A DNA stretch of 64,000 bases from Paenibacillus pectinilyticus (lineage in GTDB: Bacteria; Bacillota; Bacilli; Paenibacillales; NBRC-103111), in contig NZ_LYPC01000020.1 of NCBI RefSeq assembly GCF_001700435.1, positions 373,678-437,677 on the forward strand, given 5' to 3'. This document shows, one piece after another, positions 26,417 to 34,270 of the stretch. Position 1 is the stretch's first letter; the number at the start of each line of letters is the position of its first letter. The translations under genes and the position numbers were made by a program. Under the pieces are notes generated by a model that did no database searches, was not told the DNA's origin, and saw only the letters and a program-made list of their open reading frames with translations.

Positions 26417-27448
26417 ATGAAATGGAACAAATTAGTGCCGCTAGTGCTACTCAGCTTTACCGTCGTTATGGCAGGCTGCGGCAGCAGCACGGACAAAGGG
26501 GCAACACAGTCAACGACGCAGCCGACGGCAACAGGTAAAAAACTAACCGATGTCAAGGTTGTCCTAGACTGGACGCCGAACACGAACCACACAGGCTTGT
26601 ATGTGGCGAAGGATCAAGGATTTTTTGAACAAGAGGGCCTTAATGTCCAAATTATTGCGCCAGGGGAAAGTGGAGCCGATACGATGATTGCTTCAGGTGC
26701 CGCTGAGTTTGGCGTGAGTTATCAAGAAAGCATTACACAAGGCCGTATTCAAGGTGTACCGCTGGTATCTATTGCCGCTGTTATTCAACATAATACATCT
26801 GGATTTGCTTCACCGGTTGCGAAGAACATCAAGACGCCCAAGGATTTTGAAAATAAAACATATGGCGGCTGGGGTGCTCCTTCCGAAAGCGCAATGATTG
26901 ATTCTTTGATGCAAACAGAAAAGGCGGACCCGACGAAAGTGAAAATGGTCAACATCGGGGATGCGGATTATTTTACTGCGGTTAAACGCGATATTGATTT
27001 TGCTTGGATCTATTATGCATGGACGGGGATCGATGCGGAATTGCGCGGAGAGCCAATGAACATGATTTATTTGAACAAATATTCGGATAAACTTGATTAT
27101 TATACACCAGTTCTGGCGACAAATGAGAAGATGATCTCTACGAAGCCGGAAATCGTCAAAGCATTCGTGGCTGCGGCGGCGAAAGGCTATCAATACGCGA
27201 TTGCGAAGCCAGAAGAAGCGGCTAATATTTTGATCAAAGCAGTTCCAGATCTGGATCCTAAGCTTGTCGTTGCTAGTCAAAAATGGTTAAGCCCACGCTA
27301 CCAAGATGATGCTGCACGCTGGGGTGAGCAAAAGAAGAACGTGTGGGAAAATTACGCAAATTGGATGCTAGAGCACAAACTGCTTGAGAAAAATTTGGAT
27401 GTCGATGCGGCATTCACCAATAACTTTTTACCGGCAAGCACGAAATAA
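26417..27448 (+). CDS. thiY: Thiamine-precursor ABC transporter, substrate-binding lipoprotein (ThiY-like)
   Basis: A 343-residue NMT1/THI5-like solute-binding protein, probably for a hydroxymethylpyrimidine-type thiamine precursor such as formylaminopyrimidine. Lipobox VVMAGC gives lipidated Cys21, followed by a Thr/Gln-rich linker. The core begins KVVLDWTPNTNHTGLYVAKD, the signature of the family, and includes GWGAPSESAMID and DFAWIYYAWTGIDAE. ATG 26417 is preceded by AGAGGGG; the long upstream open frame runs through the riboswitch and is not coding. First gene of a riboswitch-controlled operon. Confidence 0.93.
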   Translation: MKWNKLVPLVLLSFTVVMAGCGSSTDKGATQSTTQPTATGKKLTDVKVVLDWTPNTNHTGLYVAKDQGFFEQEGLNVQIIAPGESGADTMIASGAAEFGVSYQESITQGRIQGVPLVSIAAVIQHNTSGFASPVAKNIKTPKDFENKTYGGWGAPSESAMIDSLMQTEKADPTKVKMVNIGDADYFTAVKRDIDFAWIYYAWTGIDAELRGEPMNMIYLNKYSDKLDYYTPVLATNEKMISTKPEIVKAFVAAAAKGYQYAIAKPEEAANILIKAVPDLDPKLVVASQKWLSPRYQDDAARWGEQKKNVWENYANWMLEHKLLEKNLDVDAAFTNNFLPASTK

Positions 27449-27476
27449 ATTCATTTTCTTGTAGAGGAGAATTCCG

Positions 27477-27767
27477 ATGGCTAATGCACTTGTCAGTATT
27501 CAAATCATTCCGAAAACCGTAAATGGGGAAGATGTTATTCCTTATGTGGATCGCGCGATTGAAGTGATCGCCAATTCAGGGGTTAAGTTTTTCGTATCAC
27601 CACTGGAAACAACGATGGAAGGTGAGCTGGATCAACTCCTTCTTATTATTCAGGACATGAATACGGCGATGATTGAGATGGGCAGCCCCAATGTCATCTC
27701 ACAAGTGAAAATTTACTTCAATCCGTCAGGCGCTTCGATGGACAAGTTAACGGAGAAATACAGATAA
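27477..27767 (+). CDS. MTH1187/YkoF-type thiamine-binding protein
   Basis: A 96-residue ferredoxin-like-fold protein of the MTH1187 / YkoF family, small cytoplasmic proteins that bind thiamine or its pyrimidine part. Recognised by ALVSIQIIPKT at the start, the PYVDRAIEVIANSGVKFFV helix-strand and VSPLETTMEGELDQL. Placed between the binding protein and the permease, it may sense or buffer imported precursor. AGAGGAG precedes its ATG, and its stop shares one base with the permease start. Confidence 0.88.
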   Translation: MANALVSIQIIPKTVNGEDVIPYVDRAIEVIANSGVKFFVSPLETTMEGELDQLLLIIQDMNTAMIEMGSPNVISQVKIYFNPSGASMDKLTEKYR

Positions 27768-28534
27768 TGAACATCCAGCGATGGATCAAAGCAGGATGGC
27801 CACCACTTGTGGTAGTCATCCTTCTGTTGTTTATTTGGCAGCTTGCCGTTACGTGGGGAGGTACGGCCAGTTGGTTGCTGCCAAGTCCGTTGAAAATATG
27901 GCGAGACGGCACAACAGATATGCCGCGTGTGTGGATGCATACATGGGCTACGTTGCGTCTAATGTTTATTGGGTTCGGCGTTGGGACAGTTGGCGGTATT
28001 CTTGTGGCCAGCTTTTTGCACCGATTGCCGTTCGTGAAGGCGGGTTTCTATCCGCTGCTCATTCTTTCTCAAAATATCCCTGTCATCGCGCTGGGTCCGC
28101 TATTAATTATTTTATTTGGTTTTGGCCTTTTACCTAAAGTTTTACTGATTTCACTCATTTGTTTCTTCCCTGTCACGATGTCTACACTAGACGGCTTTAT
28201 GCAGACAGATCGTAGTATGTACAACTATATGCAAATGATTGGCGCGTCGAAGCGTCAAATATTTTATAAATTGGAGCTGCCGCACGCGCTGCCTTTTTTG
28301 TTCACTGGGCTGAAAATCTCAGCCACTTATAGTGTGATGGGCGCTGTTATCGCCGAATGGCTGGGCGGAAATGTGGGGCTCGGCTATTATATGATCCTCC
28401 AAAAATCAGCTTTCCGAGCGGATCGTGAATTTGTGGCCATCGGGATCATTGTGATCCTGAGTTTACTTTTCTTCTGGCTCATTGCTGGGCTTGAGAAACT
28501 CGTTATTCGTTGGACAGTCAAAAGGTCATCGTAG
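27767..28534 (+). CDS. thiX: Thiamine-precursor ABC transporter permease (ThiX-like)
   Basis: A 255-residue membrane permease of the nitrate/taurine/NMT1 importer type with about six helices. The cytoplasmic coupling segment is the EAA-like stretch around MIGASKRQIFYKLELPHALP. TAATG overlap with the upstream gene indicates coupled translation. It pairs with the binding protein at 26417 and the ATPase at 28552 to form a complete importer. Confidence 0.93.
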   Translation: MNIQRWIKAGWPPLVVVILLLFIWQLAVTWGGTASWLLPSPLKIWRDGTTDMPRVWMHTWATLRLMFIGFGVGTVGGILVASFLHRLPFVKAGFYPLLILSQNIPVIALGPLLIILFGFGLLPKVLLISLICFFPVTMSTLDGFMQTDRSMYNYMQMIGASKRQIFYKLELPHALPFLFTGLKISATYSVMGAVIAEWLGGNVGLGYYMILQKSAFRADREFVAIGIIVILSLLFFWLIAGLEKLVIRWTVKRSS

Positions 28535-28551
28535 AAAGGGGAGCTGTGACC

Positions 28552-29328
28552 ATGGGTAAATTAAAGCTTACCGGGATTCAACATGCATTTGCAAATAAAA
28601 AAGGGCAAGTCCCTGTACTTGCGGATATCCATCTGCACGTGGAAGAAGGGGAGTTCGTTTCGATTATTGGCCCCTCCGGCAGTGGGAAAAGCACTTTGTT
28701 TCATATCATTGGTGGTCTTATTCAGCCTGTTTCTGGTGAAGTGTGGTTAGATGGTGTGAATGTAACGGGGAAAAAGGGGCTCATCTCGTACATGCCGCAG
28801 CAACCGGCTCTATTTCCTTGGCGCACGATTGAAGCCAACGTTGCTCTAGGTCAGGAAGTCGCGGGTACATCGCCACATAAAGCGATCTCGAGTGCGAGAG
28901 AGTGGCTGCCAAAGGTAGGCTTAGGCGGTTATGAGCGAGAGCTTCCGCATGTATTGTCAGGCGGTATGCAACAGCGGGTCTCGTTCCTACGTGCCTTGTT
29001 AAGCCCGCAAGAGCTGATGTGCTTAGACGAGCCATTCGGCTCTTTAGATGCGTTAACCCGGCAAGATATGCAGGCATGGCTGCTTGATATTTGGGAGCAG
29101 AACAAGCGATCCATTCTATTTGTTACGCATAGTATCGAAGAGGCGCTATTTCTCTCCGATCGTATCTATGTGCTATCGAATAAGCCGGCAAGCGTCTTGG
29201 AGGAATTGACGGTTCCTTTTGCAAGACCACGACAAGAATCGGTGCTTCAGGATCCGGAATTTCTGGCGCTGAGGCAGCATATTCAAGGACTTTTGCGACG
29301 GGAGACAACCAAACATGAAAGCCATTGA
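28552..29328 (+). CDS. thiZ: Thiamine-precursor ABC transporter ATPase (ThiZ-like)
   Basis: A 258-residue ATPase of the nitrate/sulfonate/taurine importer subfamily. Walker A GPSGSGKSTL, Q-loop MPQQPALFPW, signature LSGGMQQR, Walker B MCLDEPFGSLD and switch His in FVTHSIEEAL are all present. ATG 28552 follows GAAAGGGGAG; the longer frame starts inside the permease gene. The end overlaps the TatD-like gene by 14 bases. Confidence 0.95.
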   Translation: MGKLKLTGIQHAFANKKGQVPVLADIHLHVEEGEFVSIIGPSGSGKSTLFHIIGGLIQPVSGEVWLDGVNVTGKKGLISYMPQQPALFPWRTIEANVALGQEVAGTSPHKAISSAREWLPKVGLGGYERELPHVLSGGMQQRVSFLRALLSPQELMCLDEPFGSLDALTRQDMQAWLLDIWEQNKRSILFVTHSIEEALFLSDRIYVLSNKPASVLEELTVPFARPRQESVLQDPEFLALRQHIQGLLRRETTKHESH

Positions 29329-30103
29329 TGCTCATATTCACCTGGACATGTATGCGGAATCGTCGGCGAAAACCATCATCGCGAATTTAGCAGCTTCGGA
29401 TGTGGAGGCGTTGATTGCCGTGTCCAGACATCTTGATTCCTGCAAGGCGACTGAGCAATTGAAGAAAGACGCACCAGATCATGTCTTCGCGGCTTATGGT
29501 TTTCATCCCGAGCAGGAGCTCCCGTCGGAAGAGGAACTAGAAGCTCTAGTAAGTTGGATTGTTGAGCACGCGTCTGACATGATTGCAGTCGGTGAGGTAG
29601 GTCTGCCTTATTATAATCGCCAAGAGGCTGAAGCGGCGGGGCACATGTTCGATTTAAAGCCTTACGTTCAGCTTCTGGAGCGGTTCATTCTGCTAGCTGT
29701 TCAATTGGAGAAACCCATCGTTCTACATGCGGTCTATGAGGATGCTGAGATTGTATGTGATCTGCTAGCGAAATGTGGACAAACGCATGCGCATTTCCAT
29801 TGGTTCAAGGGTTCACCGGAAACCGTAGCGCGTATGATCGGTGCTGGATATTTCATATCAATAACACCTGATGTTCTCTACGAGGAGGAAATTCGAACTC
29901 TTGTTCGTGAATACCCGTTGGAGCTCATGATGGTAGAAACGGATGGTCCATGGCCATTCGAAGGTCCGTTCGCAGGTGAAGAGACGCATCCACGCATGGT
30001 TCACGCTGTCATCGAACAAATTGCTGAGCTCAAAGGGAAAACACAGCAGGAAACGGCTTCTATGTTACGTAGTAACACCGATCGTTTCTATCGGTTGTCG
30101 TAA
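29315..30103 (+). CDS. TatD-family metal-dependent hydrolase
   Basis: A 262-residue amidohydrolase-fold protein. The first metal pair is DAHIHLD, with further ligands in AVGEVGLPYY (Glu), VLHAVYEDA (His), HFHWFKG (His) and VETDGPWPF (Asp), the usual TatD order. TatD proteins are often called deoxyribonucleases, but here the gene starts 14 bases inside thiZ and is the last gene of a TPP-controlled operon. That context suggests a role in processing an imported thiamine precursor, for example a deformylase-like step; this is inference. Confidence 0.87.
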   Translation: MKAIDAHIHLDMYAESSAKTIIANLAASDVEALIAVSRHLDSCKATEQLKKDAPDHVFAAYGFHPEQELPSEEELEALVSWIVEHASDMIAVGEVGLPYYNRQEAEAAGHMFDLKPYVQLLERFILLAVQLEKPIVLHAVYEDAEIVCDLLAKCGQTHAHFHWFKGSPETVARMIGAGYFISITPDVLYEEEIRTLVREYPLELMMVETDGPWPFEGPFAGEETHPRMVHAVIEQIAELKGKTQQETASMLRSNTDRFYRLS

Positions 30104-30133
30104 CTCACTTGCCATGACTTCGCTAAATCCAAC

Positions 30134-30181
30134 TGGACAAGCGTTCGTTATCGATTTATAATGAAATAGAACAAGTGTTCG
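30134..30181 (+). promoter_or_regulatory. tag promoter with twin LexA-like boxes
   Basis: -35 TGGACA (30134-30139), 17-base spacer, perfect -10 TATAAT (30157-30162). A LexA-like box TGGAC-AAGC-GTTCG (30134-30147) covers the -35, and a better one AGAAC-AAGT-GTTCG (30168-30181) covers the expected transcription start. Compared with the Bacillus SOS consensus CGAACRNRYGTTYC, the second box has one mismatch at each end and an intact GAAC/GTTC core. Confidence 0.75.
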
Positions 30182-30206
30182 ATATTTGGGTGAGGTGGAA
30201 GAAATC

Positions 30207-30764
30207 ATGACAAACCGTTGCGGTTGGGTTAACGAAGACCCGTTATATCAAGATTACCATGACCATGAGTGGGGCGTTCCCGTGCATGATGATCGTGTTC
30301 TATTTGAAATGCTAAATTTGGAAGGCGCGCAAGCAGGCTTAAGCTGGTATACGATTTTGAAGAAACGAGACAGCTATCGGGAAGCGTTTGATGGGTTTGA
30401 TCCGCATGTGATCGTGGAGTATGATGATGCGAAGCTACAGGATCTTATGCAGAACCCAGGCATCGTTCGTAATCGATTGAAAATCGCAGCCGTTGTTCAG
30501 AATGCCAAGGCTTTTCTTAAGGTCCAGCAGGAGTTTGGCACGTTCGACTCGTATATTTGGAGCTTTGTGGGTGGAGAACCGATGCAGAATCATTGGGAAG
30601 ACAGCCGTCAGCTGCCAGCCAAAACGGATATTTCTGATCGTATGAGTAAGGACTTGAAGAAGCGTGGCTTCAAATTTATTGGTTCCACAATTTGTTATGC
30701 GTATATGCAAGCTGTAGGTATGGTAAATGATCATACCCAAACTTGTTTCCGATATCACAACTAG
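30207..30764 (+). CDS. tag: DNA-3-methyladenine glycosylase I
   Basis: Excises 3-methyladenine from alkylated DNA. The 185-residue product opens with CGWVNEDPLYQDYHDHEWG: Cys5 and His18 match two of the structural zinc ligands, and the C-terminal NDHTQTCFRYH supplies the other His and Cys. LEGAQAGLSWYTIL contains the catalytic Glu region. ATG 30207 has AGGTGG about nine bases upstream; the ATG-like start at 30186 lacks one. The promoter carries two LexA-like boxes, so the gene is probably induced by DNA damage. Confidence 0.95.
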   Translation: MTNRCGWVNEDPLYQDYHDHEWGVPVHDDRVLFEMLNLEGAQAGLSWYTILKKRDSYREAFDGFDPHVIVEYDDAKLQDLMQNPGIVRNRLKIAAVVQNAKAFLKVQQEFGTFDSYIWSFVGGEPMQNHWEDSRQLPAKTDISDRMSKDLKKRGFKFIGSTICYAYMQAVGMVNDHTQTCFRYHN

Positions 30765-30781
30765 TTTGTGAATAGATGTAT

Positions 30782-30830
30782 AGATAAGGCCATCTGATGG
30801 ACGATATGTCCGAGTCAGATGGCCTTATCT
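30782..30830. terminator. Long hairpin after tag
   Basis: AGATAAGGCCATCTGA (30782-30797) pairs perfectly with TCAGATGGCCTTATCT (30815-30830), with an inner GGAC/GTCC. No T run follows, so it may act as a 3' stabiliser rather than a classical terminator. Confidence 0.6.
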
Positions 30831-30887
30831 GCGGGTACAGAGAAAAATTATGGCTTACATGATAATTTACTAGATGACGGAATAAAC

Positions 30888-30930
30888 ACAAAACACACTC
30901 GTCCCAAGAGCAGCGGAGAGTGTGTTTATT
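30888..30930 (-). terminator. Terminator of the SOS-boxed small gene
   Basis: AAACACACTC (30891-30900) pairs with GAGTGTGTTT (30918-30927). On the minus strand it is followed by a TTGTGTTTATT tail. Confidence 0.75.
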
Positions 30931-30943
30931 TCATCTGATTTGT

Positions 30944-31249
30944 TTAATTGGCATGTTGGAGTTGTTTTTCCAATAAGTTCGCTTTAATTAAATAAATACG
31001 TTTGCGAATGTAGAAATCATAAACAGCACCGGTGAGTTCTCTTGGTTTAATGCGGTTATTCGTGTCATTATCTATGATTGTCACCGAACCATCGTCATAG
31101 AACTTGAATGTATAGTCGGCATAATAGGAGTGTGCTTCGTCCAGCATGGCGTCAATTTGTCCGGGTAAAAGATGGTCAGTGTCACACAATGCCTTCTGGT
31201 ACCAATAATCTCTCTCTATAAAACGAAAATTGTGACTTGGGTTCATCAT
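30944..31249 (-). CDS. Unknown 101-residue protein, probable SOS gene
   Basis: I do not recognise the family. The product is soluble and aromatic-rich (FRFIERDYWYQKAL, AHSYYADYTFKFYDDGSVTI), with a predicted alpha-beta core and a C-terminal basic helix (YIRKRIYLIKANLLEKQLQ). GAGGAGG precedes tandem ATGs at 31249 and 31246. Two LexA-like boxes flank its -10 element, and the gene faces tag, which is organised the same way, so a DNA-damage role (checkpoint, repair accessory or toxin) is inferred. No signal peptide or membrane helix is present, which argues against a YneA-type division inhibitor. Confidence 0.75.
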   Translation of the reverse strand: MMNPSHNFRFIERDYWYQKALCDTDHLLPGQIDAMLDEAHSYYADYTFKFYDDGSVTIIDNDTNNRIKPRELTGAVYDFYIRKRIYLIKANLLEKQLQHAN

Positions 31250-31272
31250 GTTAACAACCTCCTCATCTAATT

Positions 31273-31314
31273 GGAACGTTTGTTCTTATTTTCATTATAG
31301 CAAACAAATGTTCG
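31273..31314 (-). promoter_or_regulatory. Promoter with twin LexA-like boxes
   Basis: On the minus strand: box CGAAC-ATTT-GTTTG (31314-31301), -10 TATAAT (31299-31294), box AGAAC-AAAC-GTTCC (31286-31273). The second keeps the GAAC-RNRY-GTTC core of the Bacillus consensus with one end mismatch; the first is less good. The -35 (TTCCAT, 17 bases from the -10) is poor. Confidence 0.65.
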
Positions 31315-31358
31315 TAATGGAAGAGGAATCTATGAAAAGATAGGAAATATTTTCAAAG

Positions 31359-31389
31359 AAAAAACCACCAATCTTTAAGATTGATGGTT
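31359..31389 (-). terminator. Terminator of ypdA
   Basis: On the minus strand, AACCATCAATCTT pairs with AAGATTGGTGGTT, followed by TTTT. The stop codon of ypdA is inside the stem. Confidence 0.85.
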
Positions 31390-32361
31390 GAGATCGTTAA
31401 CGATATGTTTCGTAATTGCAATGCCATGCAAACGGCCGGATTCAATGAAAATTTCATTCGCATCATATTTGGATGAAGCCACAACTCCTGCGACATATAA
31501 GCCCGGAATGTTCGTTTCCATCGTTTCTGGATTCACGAGTGGTGCGTTCGTTTCTTCATGAAACTGAACACCAATGTCTGTAAGCAGTTGGCGATCCGGA
31601 TGGAAGCCGGTGAGGGCAAGAACAAAGTCATTATCCAAGGTGACGTGTTCGGTTTCTTTTCGCACAACAATAGCATGCTCGTCAATCTTTATGACTTGCG
31701 AATCAAACCACATCCGAATACGCCCTTTGTTCACCATGCTTTCAAAAAGCGGCCGAACCCAAGGCTTAATATTCGCAGAAAAATCTTTGCCTCGATAAAC
31801 GACCGTCACATCAGCGCCGACACGGAGTAAATCCATAGCCGCATCTACAGCGGAATTGTTACCGCCAATGATTGCAACCCGAGCACCCGCGTAAGGGTGT
31901 GCCTCCTTGTAATAATGCGTTGTTTTGGGCAACTTCTCACCAGGGATTCCCAACAAGTTAGGATGGTCGAAATAGCCTGTAGCCACGATGACCTTCAACG
32001 TATCATAAGAAGCCTTATTGCCAAACTGATCAGAGGTATGGACTGTGAAGCCAGTAGCAGTTGGTTCAATACGAACAGCTTCCTCATACGAACGAATGCG
32101 CAGCTTTTCTCTACGTGCGACCTCTCGATAGTAGACCAACGCTTCTTGCCGATAAGGTTTATCATGAGGGGTCGTAAACGAATATCCGCCAATCTCAAGC
32201 AGTTCAGGTGTGCTAAAAAATTGCAGATACGTCGGATATAAATAAATGGCATTCACGATACAACTTTTCTCTATGAGTAAAGGTGACAGGCCTTCGCGCT
32301 CCAAGGCAACAGCAGCCGATAGCCCGCAAGGTCCTGCACCAATTACGATCACATTTTCCAC
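31375..32361 (-). CDS. ypdA: YpdA-type bacillithiol disulfide reductase
   Basis: A 328-residue FAD-dependent NADPH oxidoreductase. FAD site IGAGPCGLSAA includes Cys12, the conserved single cysteine of YpdA proteins; the thioredoxin-reductase CxxC is absent. The NADPH site is IIGGNNSAVDAAMDL, and PGLYVAGVVASSKYDANEIF is the FAD-binding C-terminal block. In Staphylococcus and Bacillus YpdA reduces oxidised bacillithiol. The presence of the gene suggests the cell makes bacillithiol. Monocistronic with ATG 32361 and GAGGAGG upstream. Confidence 0.93.
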   Translation of the reverse strand: MENVIVIGAGPCGLSAAVALEREGLSPLLIEKSCIVNAIYLYPTYLQFFSTPELLEIGGYSFTTPHDKPYRQEALVYYREVARREKLRIRSYEEAVRIEPTATGFTVHTSDQFGNKASYDTLKVIVATGYFDHPNLLGIPGEKLPKTTHYYKEAHPYAGARVAIIGGNNSAVDAAMDLLRVGADVTVVYRGKDFSANIKPWVRPLFESMVNKGRIRMWFDSQVIKIDEHAIVVRKETEHVTLDNDFVLALTGFHPDRQLLTDIGVQFHEETNAPLVNPETMETNIPGLYVAGVVASSKYDANEIFIESGRLHGIAITKHIVNDLNHQS

Positions 32362-32459
32362 AGTAGCATCCTCCTCACTTAAACTTTGCTACATCTATAC
32401 TAGCGCACGTTACAGGGGATGCCAAGTTGAAATGAGCCGTAGAATTAGTCGAATTGATG

Positions 32460-32510
32460 AAAATAGAGCAGTTACCTGCTCCTCTTGAGGAACAAGTTAC
32501 CTGCTCTACT
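32460..32510 (-). terminator. Terminator of the 58-residue gene
   Basis: On the minus strand GAGCAG, then ACTTGTTCCTC, pair with GAGGAGCAGGT and CTGCTC, followed by TATTTT. The two plus-strand copies of GTTACCTGCTC are simply the arms of this structure. Confidence 0.7.
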
Positions 32511-32523
32511 TGGCTTTAGGCGA

Positions 32524-32700
32524 TTATTTTTGATTCAATTGATGCCCTTCATTCTCTTCACTGATATCGTCTTTAGCGAGATTAACTGTTGATGTACTTG
32601 GTGCATTTTCAAGCGTATCGTTGACGAAAGCCATATCCTGATTCTCTGCATTCATATTCGTTGTACCTGTATAATTGCCTTCATGCTTCTTGTTCTCCAT
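32524..32700 (-). CDS. Small Asn/Glu-rich hypothetical protein, 58 residues
   Basis: A small acidic, Asn-rich protein (MENKKHEGNYTGTTNMNAEN...) with no cysteine and no hydrophobic core, probably disordered. ATG 32700 is preceded by AAGGAAG eight bases upstream, and a good terminator follows, which supports it being a real gene. Short hydrophilic proteins of this kind are common in spore formers; function unknown. Confidence 0.65.
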   Translation of the reverse strand: MENKKHEGNYTGTTNMNAENQDMAFVNDTLENAPSTSTVNLAKDDISEENEGHQLNQK

Positions 32701-32879
32701 GTGAACACTTCCTTCTCATTTGATATCACGTTCGGCTTTACTATGCGCAGGGGATTTGAATTTTATTCCTTTTTTAGGCAGGGGAGGGATCTATCTGGGG
32801 GTTGGTCTAGTAAAGTAGTTCAAAGAGGTAAAATCCGCTATAATAAGCAAAGATGGAAAATGAAGGAGAGATCATTTAA

Positions 32880-33188
32880 ATGAATACGACGAGTATTAAA
32901 CATATGGTTGTTTTCAAGTTACATGCAGGGAAAGAAAATGCTGCCGCAGAGCAATTTCTCAAAATGAGTGCGGAAGAGCTTGCACCGATTCCTGGTGTTG
33001 AGCAATTTGAAGTGCTGCGTCAAGTGAGCCCGAAGGCTGATTATGACTATGGGTTTTCAATGGTGTTTGCCAATCAAGCCGCTTATGAGGCTTATAATAA
33101 CCATCCTGTACATACGCAGTATGTGGCGGAGCGGTGGATGAAAGAAGTTAGCTCCTTTCAGGAAATCGATTTTCAAATTATCGCGTAA
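32880..33188 (+). CDS. Dabb-family (stress-responsive A/B barrel) protein
   Basis: A 102-residue dimeric alpha-beta barrel domain protein. Typical elements are the starting IKHMVVFKLHAG with the conserved His, AAEQFLKM..., and the YDYGFSMVFANQAAYEAYNNHP block. Members include stress-induced proteins and a few cyclases; activity here is unknown. AAGGAGAG precedes ATG 32880. First gene of a short operon with the DUF2164 and Nudix genes. Confidence 0.88.
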   Translation: MNTTSIKHMVVFKLHAGKENAAAEQFLKMSAEELAPIPGVEQFEVLRQVSPKADYDYGFSMVFANQAAYEAYNNHPVHTQYVAERWMKEVSSFQEIDFQIIA

Positions 33189-33203
33189 ATGGGGTGTTCG
33201 GAG

Positions 33204-33458
33204 ATGAAAGTTTTGAAATTACCTAAGGATGAAAAGGACGCCTTGATCAGCGATTTACAAGAGCATTTGGATATGGAACTAGGCGTGACCGTTGGTCAAA
33301 TAGCTGCGGAGCAATTGCTTGACTATATGCTTCAGCAGCTGACAGGCCCGATTTATAACCAAGCGATCGAGGATGCGCTAAAGGGAGTTAGAGATCGTAT
33401 GAACGTGCTCGAAGATGATCTGTATGCGATGAAAGTGACGAAACTCACACGCAGATAG
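33204..33458 (+). CDS. DUF2164-family protein
   Basis: An 84-residue protein of the DUF2164 family, recognised by LPKDEKDALISDLQEHL, the ELGVTVGQIAAEQLLDYML segment and GPIYNQAIEDA, which is almost invariant in the family. Function unknown. ATG 33204 has GGGGTG seven bases upstream and is preferred to ATG 33189. It sits 15 bases after the Dabb gene. Confidence 0.85.
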   Translation: MKVLKLPKDEKDALISDLQEHLDMELGVTVGQIAAEQLLDYMLQQLTGPIYNQAIEDALKGVRDRMNVLEDDLYAMKVTKLTRR

Positions 33459-33500
33459 CATCCATTGACGAGTATTGGGCGGATAGGAGCTGGACAGGCA

Positions 33501-34139
33501 ATGAAGAAGTCAGAAGAGATGTTTGATGTGTTTGATGCGAAAATGAAGTGGCTCGGCGTGGCGCCTCGCTCTGAGGTTCATGCCAAGGGTCTCTGGCATC
33601 AGACCTTCCAATGCTGGATTGTCAGCTTGGAGGAGAATGAACCGAAGCTGCTGCTTCAGTTAAGGCACCCAGACAAGGATTTGTTCCCGGATTTATTGGA
33701 TATCTCCTGTGCAGGGCATCTTGCAGCAGGCGAAACAGTCGAAGAGGGAACAAGGGAGCTGAAGGAAGAGTTAGGTCTTTCCGTCTCATTTGAATCGTTA
33801 ATTCCATGTGGCGTGTTCGCAGAAGAAGATCTCATTTCGGACAAGCTGATAGACCGTGAGTTCTGTCATATTTTTATCTATCACTGTGACCAACCATTGA
33901 AAAGCTATGTCCTGCAGGCGGATGAGGTAAGCGGACTATTCAGTGTGCCAGTATCGGAGTTTAAAGAATTAGTCTACGGTGAGCGGAGTGAGGTTAAGGC
34001 TATTGGTTACAGAACGGATGCCAAAAGCGGGGCGAATGTAGATATGTCGTGGAACATTACTCTGGCAGATGTAGTGCCGCATCCAAGGGCATATTATGAG
34101 CTGTTATTTCAAAAGATGGCAGGGCTGGCGTGGCTGTGA
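33501..34139 (+). CDS. Nudix hydrolase
   Basis: A 212-residue pyrophosphohydrolase-fold protein of the isopentenyl-diphosphate isomerase-like branch. The Nudix box GHLAAGETVEEGTRELKEEL fits G-x5-E-x7-R-E-x2-E-E, and the N-terminal EMFDVFDAKMKWLGVAPRSEVHAKGLWH followed by a substrate-facing His/Trp region is typical of this subgroup (described here in parts: EMFDVFDAKM, then RSEVHAKGLWH). Substrate unknown. ATG 33501 has AGGAG 11 bases upstream. Last gene of the three-gene unit. Confidence 0.87.
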   Translation: MKKSEEMFDVFDAKMKWLGVAPRSEVHAKGLWHQTFQCWIVSLEENEPKLLLQLRHPDKDLFPDLLDISCAGHLAAGETVEEGTRELKEELGLSVSFESLIPCGVFAEEDLISDKLIDREFCHIFIYHCDQPLKSYVLQADEVSGLFSVPVSEFKELVYGERSEVKAIGYRTDAKSGANVDMSWNITLADVVPHPRAYYELLFQKMAGLAWL

Positions 34140-34213
34140 TGAGAAGTACTGCTCGCGGAGTTCTGCAAAGATGAACGACAGGGGATAGTTAGTGTTCGTT
34201 GTCCGTCCAGTAC

Positions 34214-34252
34214 AAAACAGAAGAACCGAATCAGCGAATCTGATCCGGTTCT
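34214..34252 (-). terminator. Terminator of the ypbS operon
   Basis: On the minus strand AGAACCGGATCAG pairs with CTGATTCGGTTCT around an ATTCG loop, with TCTGTTTT after it. Confidence 0.8.
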
Positions 34253-34270
34253 CCTTCCGCGATGATGCAA

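Noticed and set aside
32467..32505. Direct repeats of GTTACCTGCTC
   Set aside because: They are the two arms of the terminator on the opposite strand and need no other explanation.
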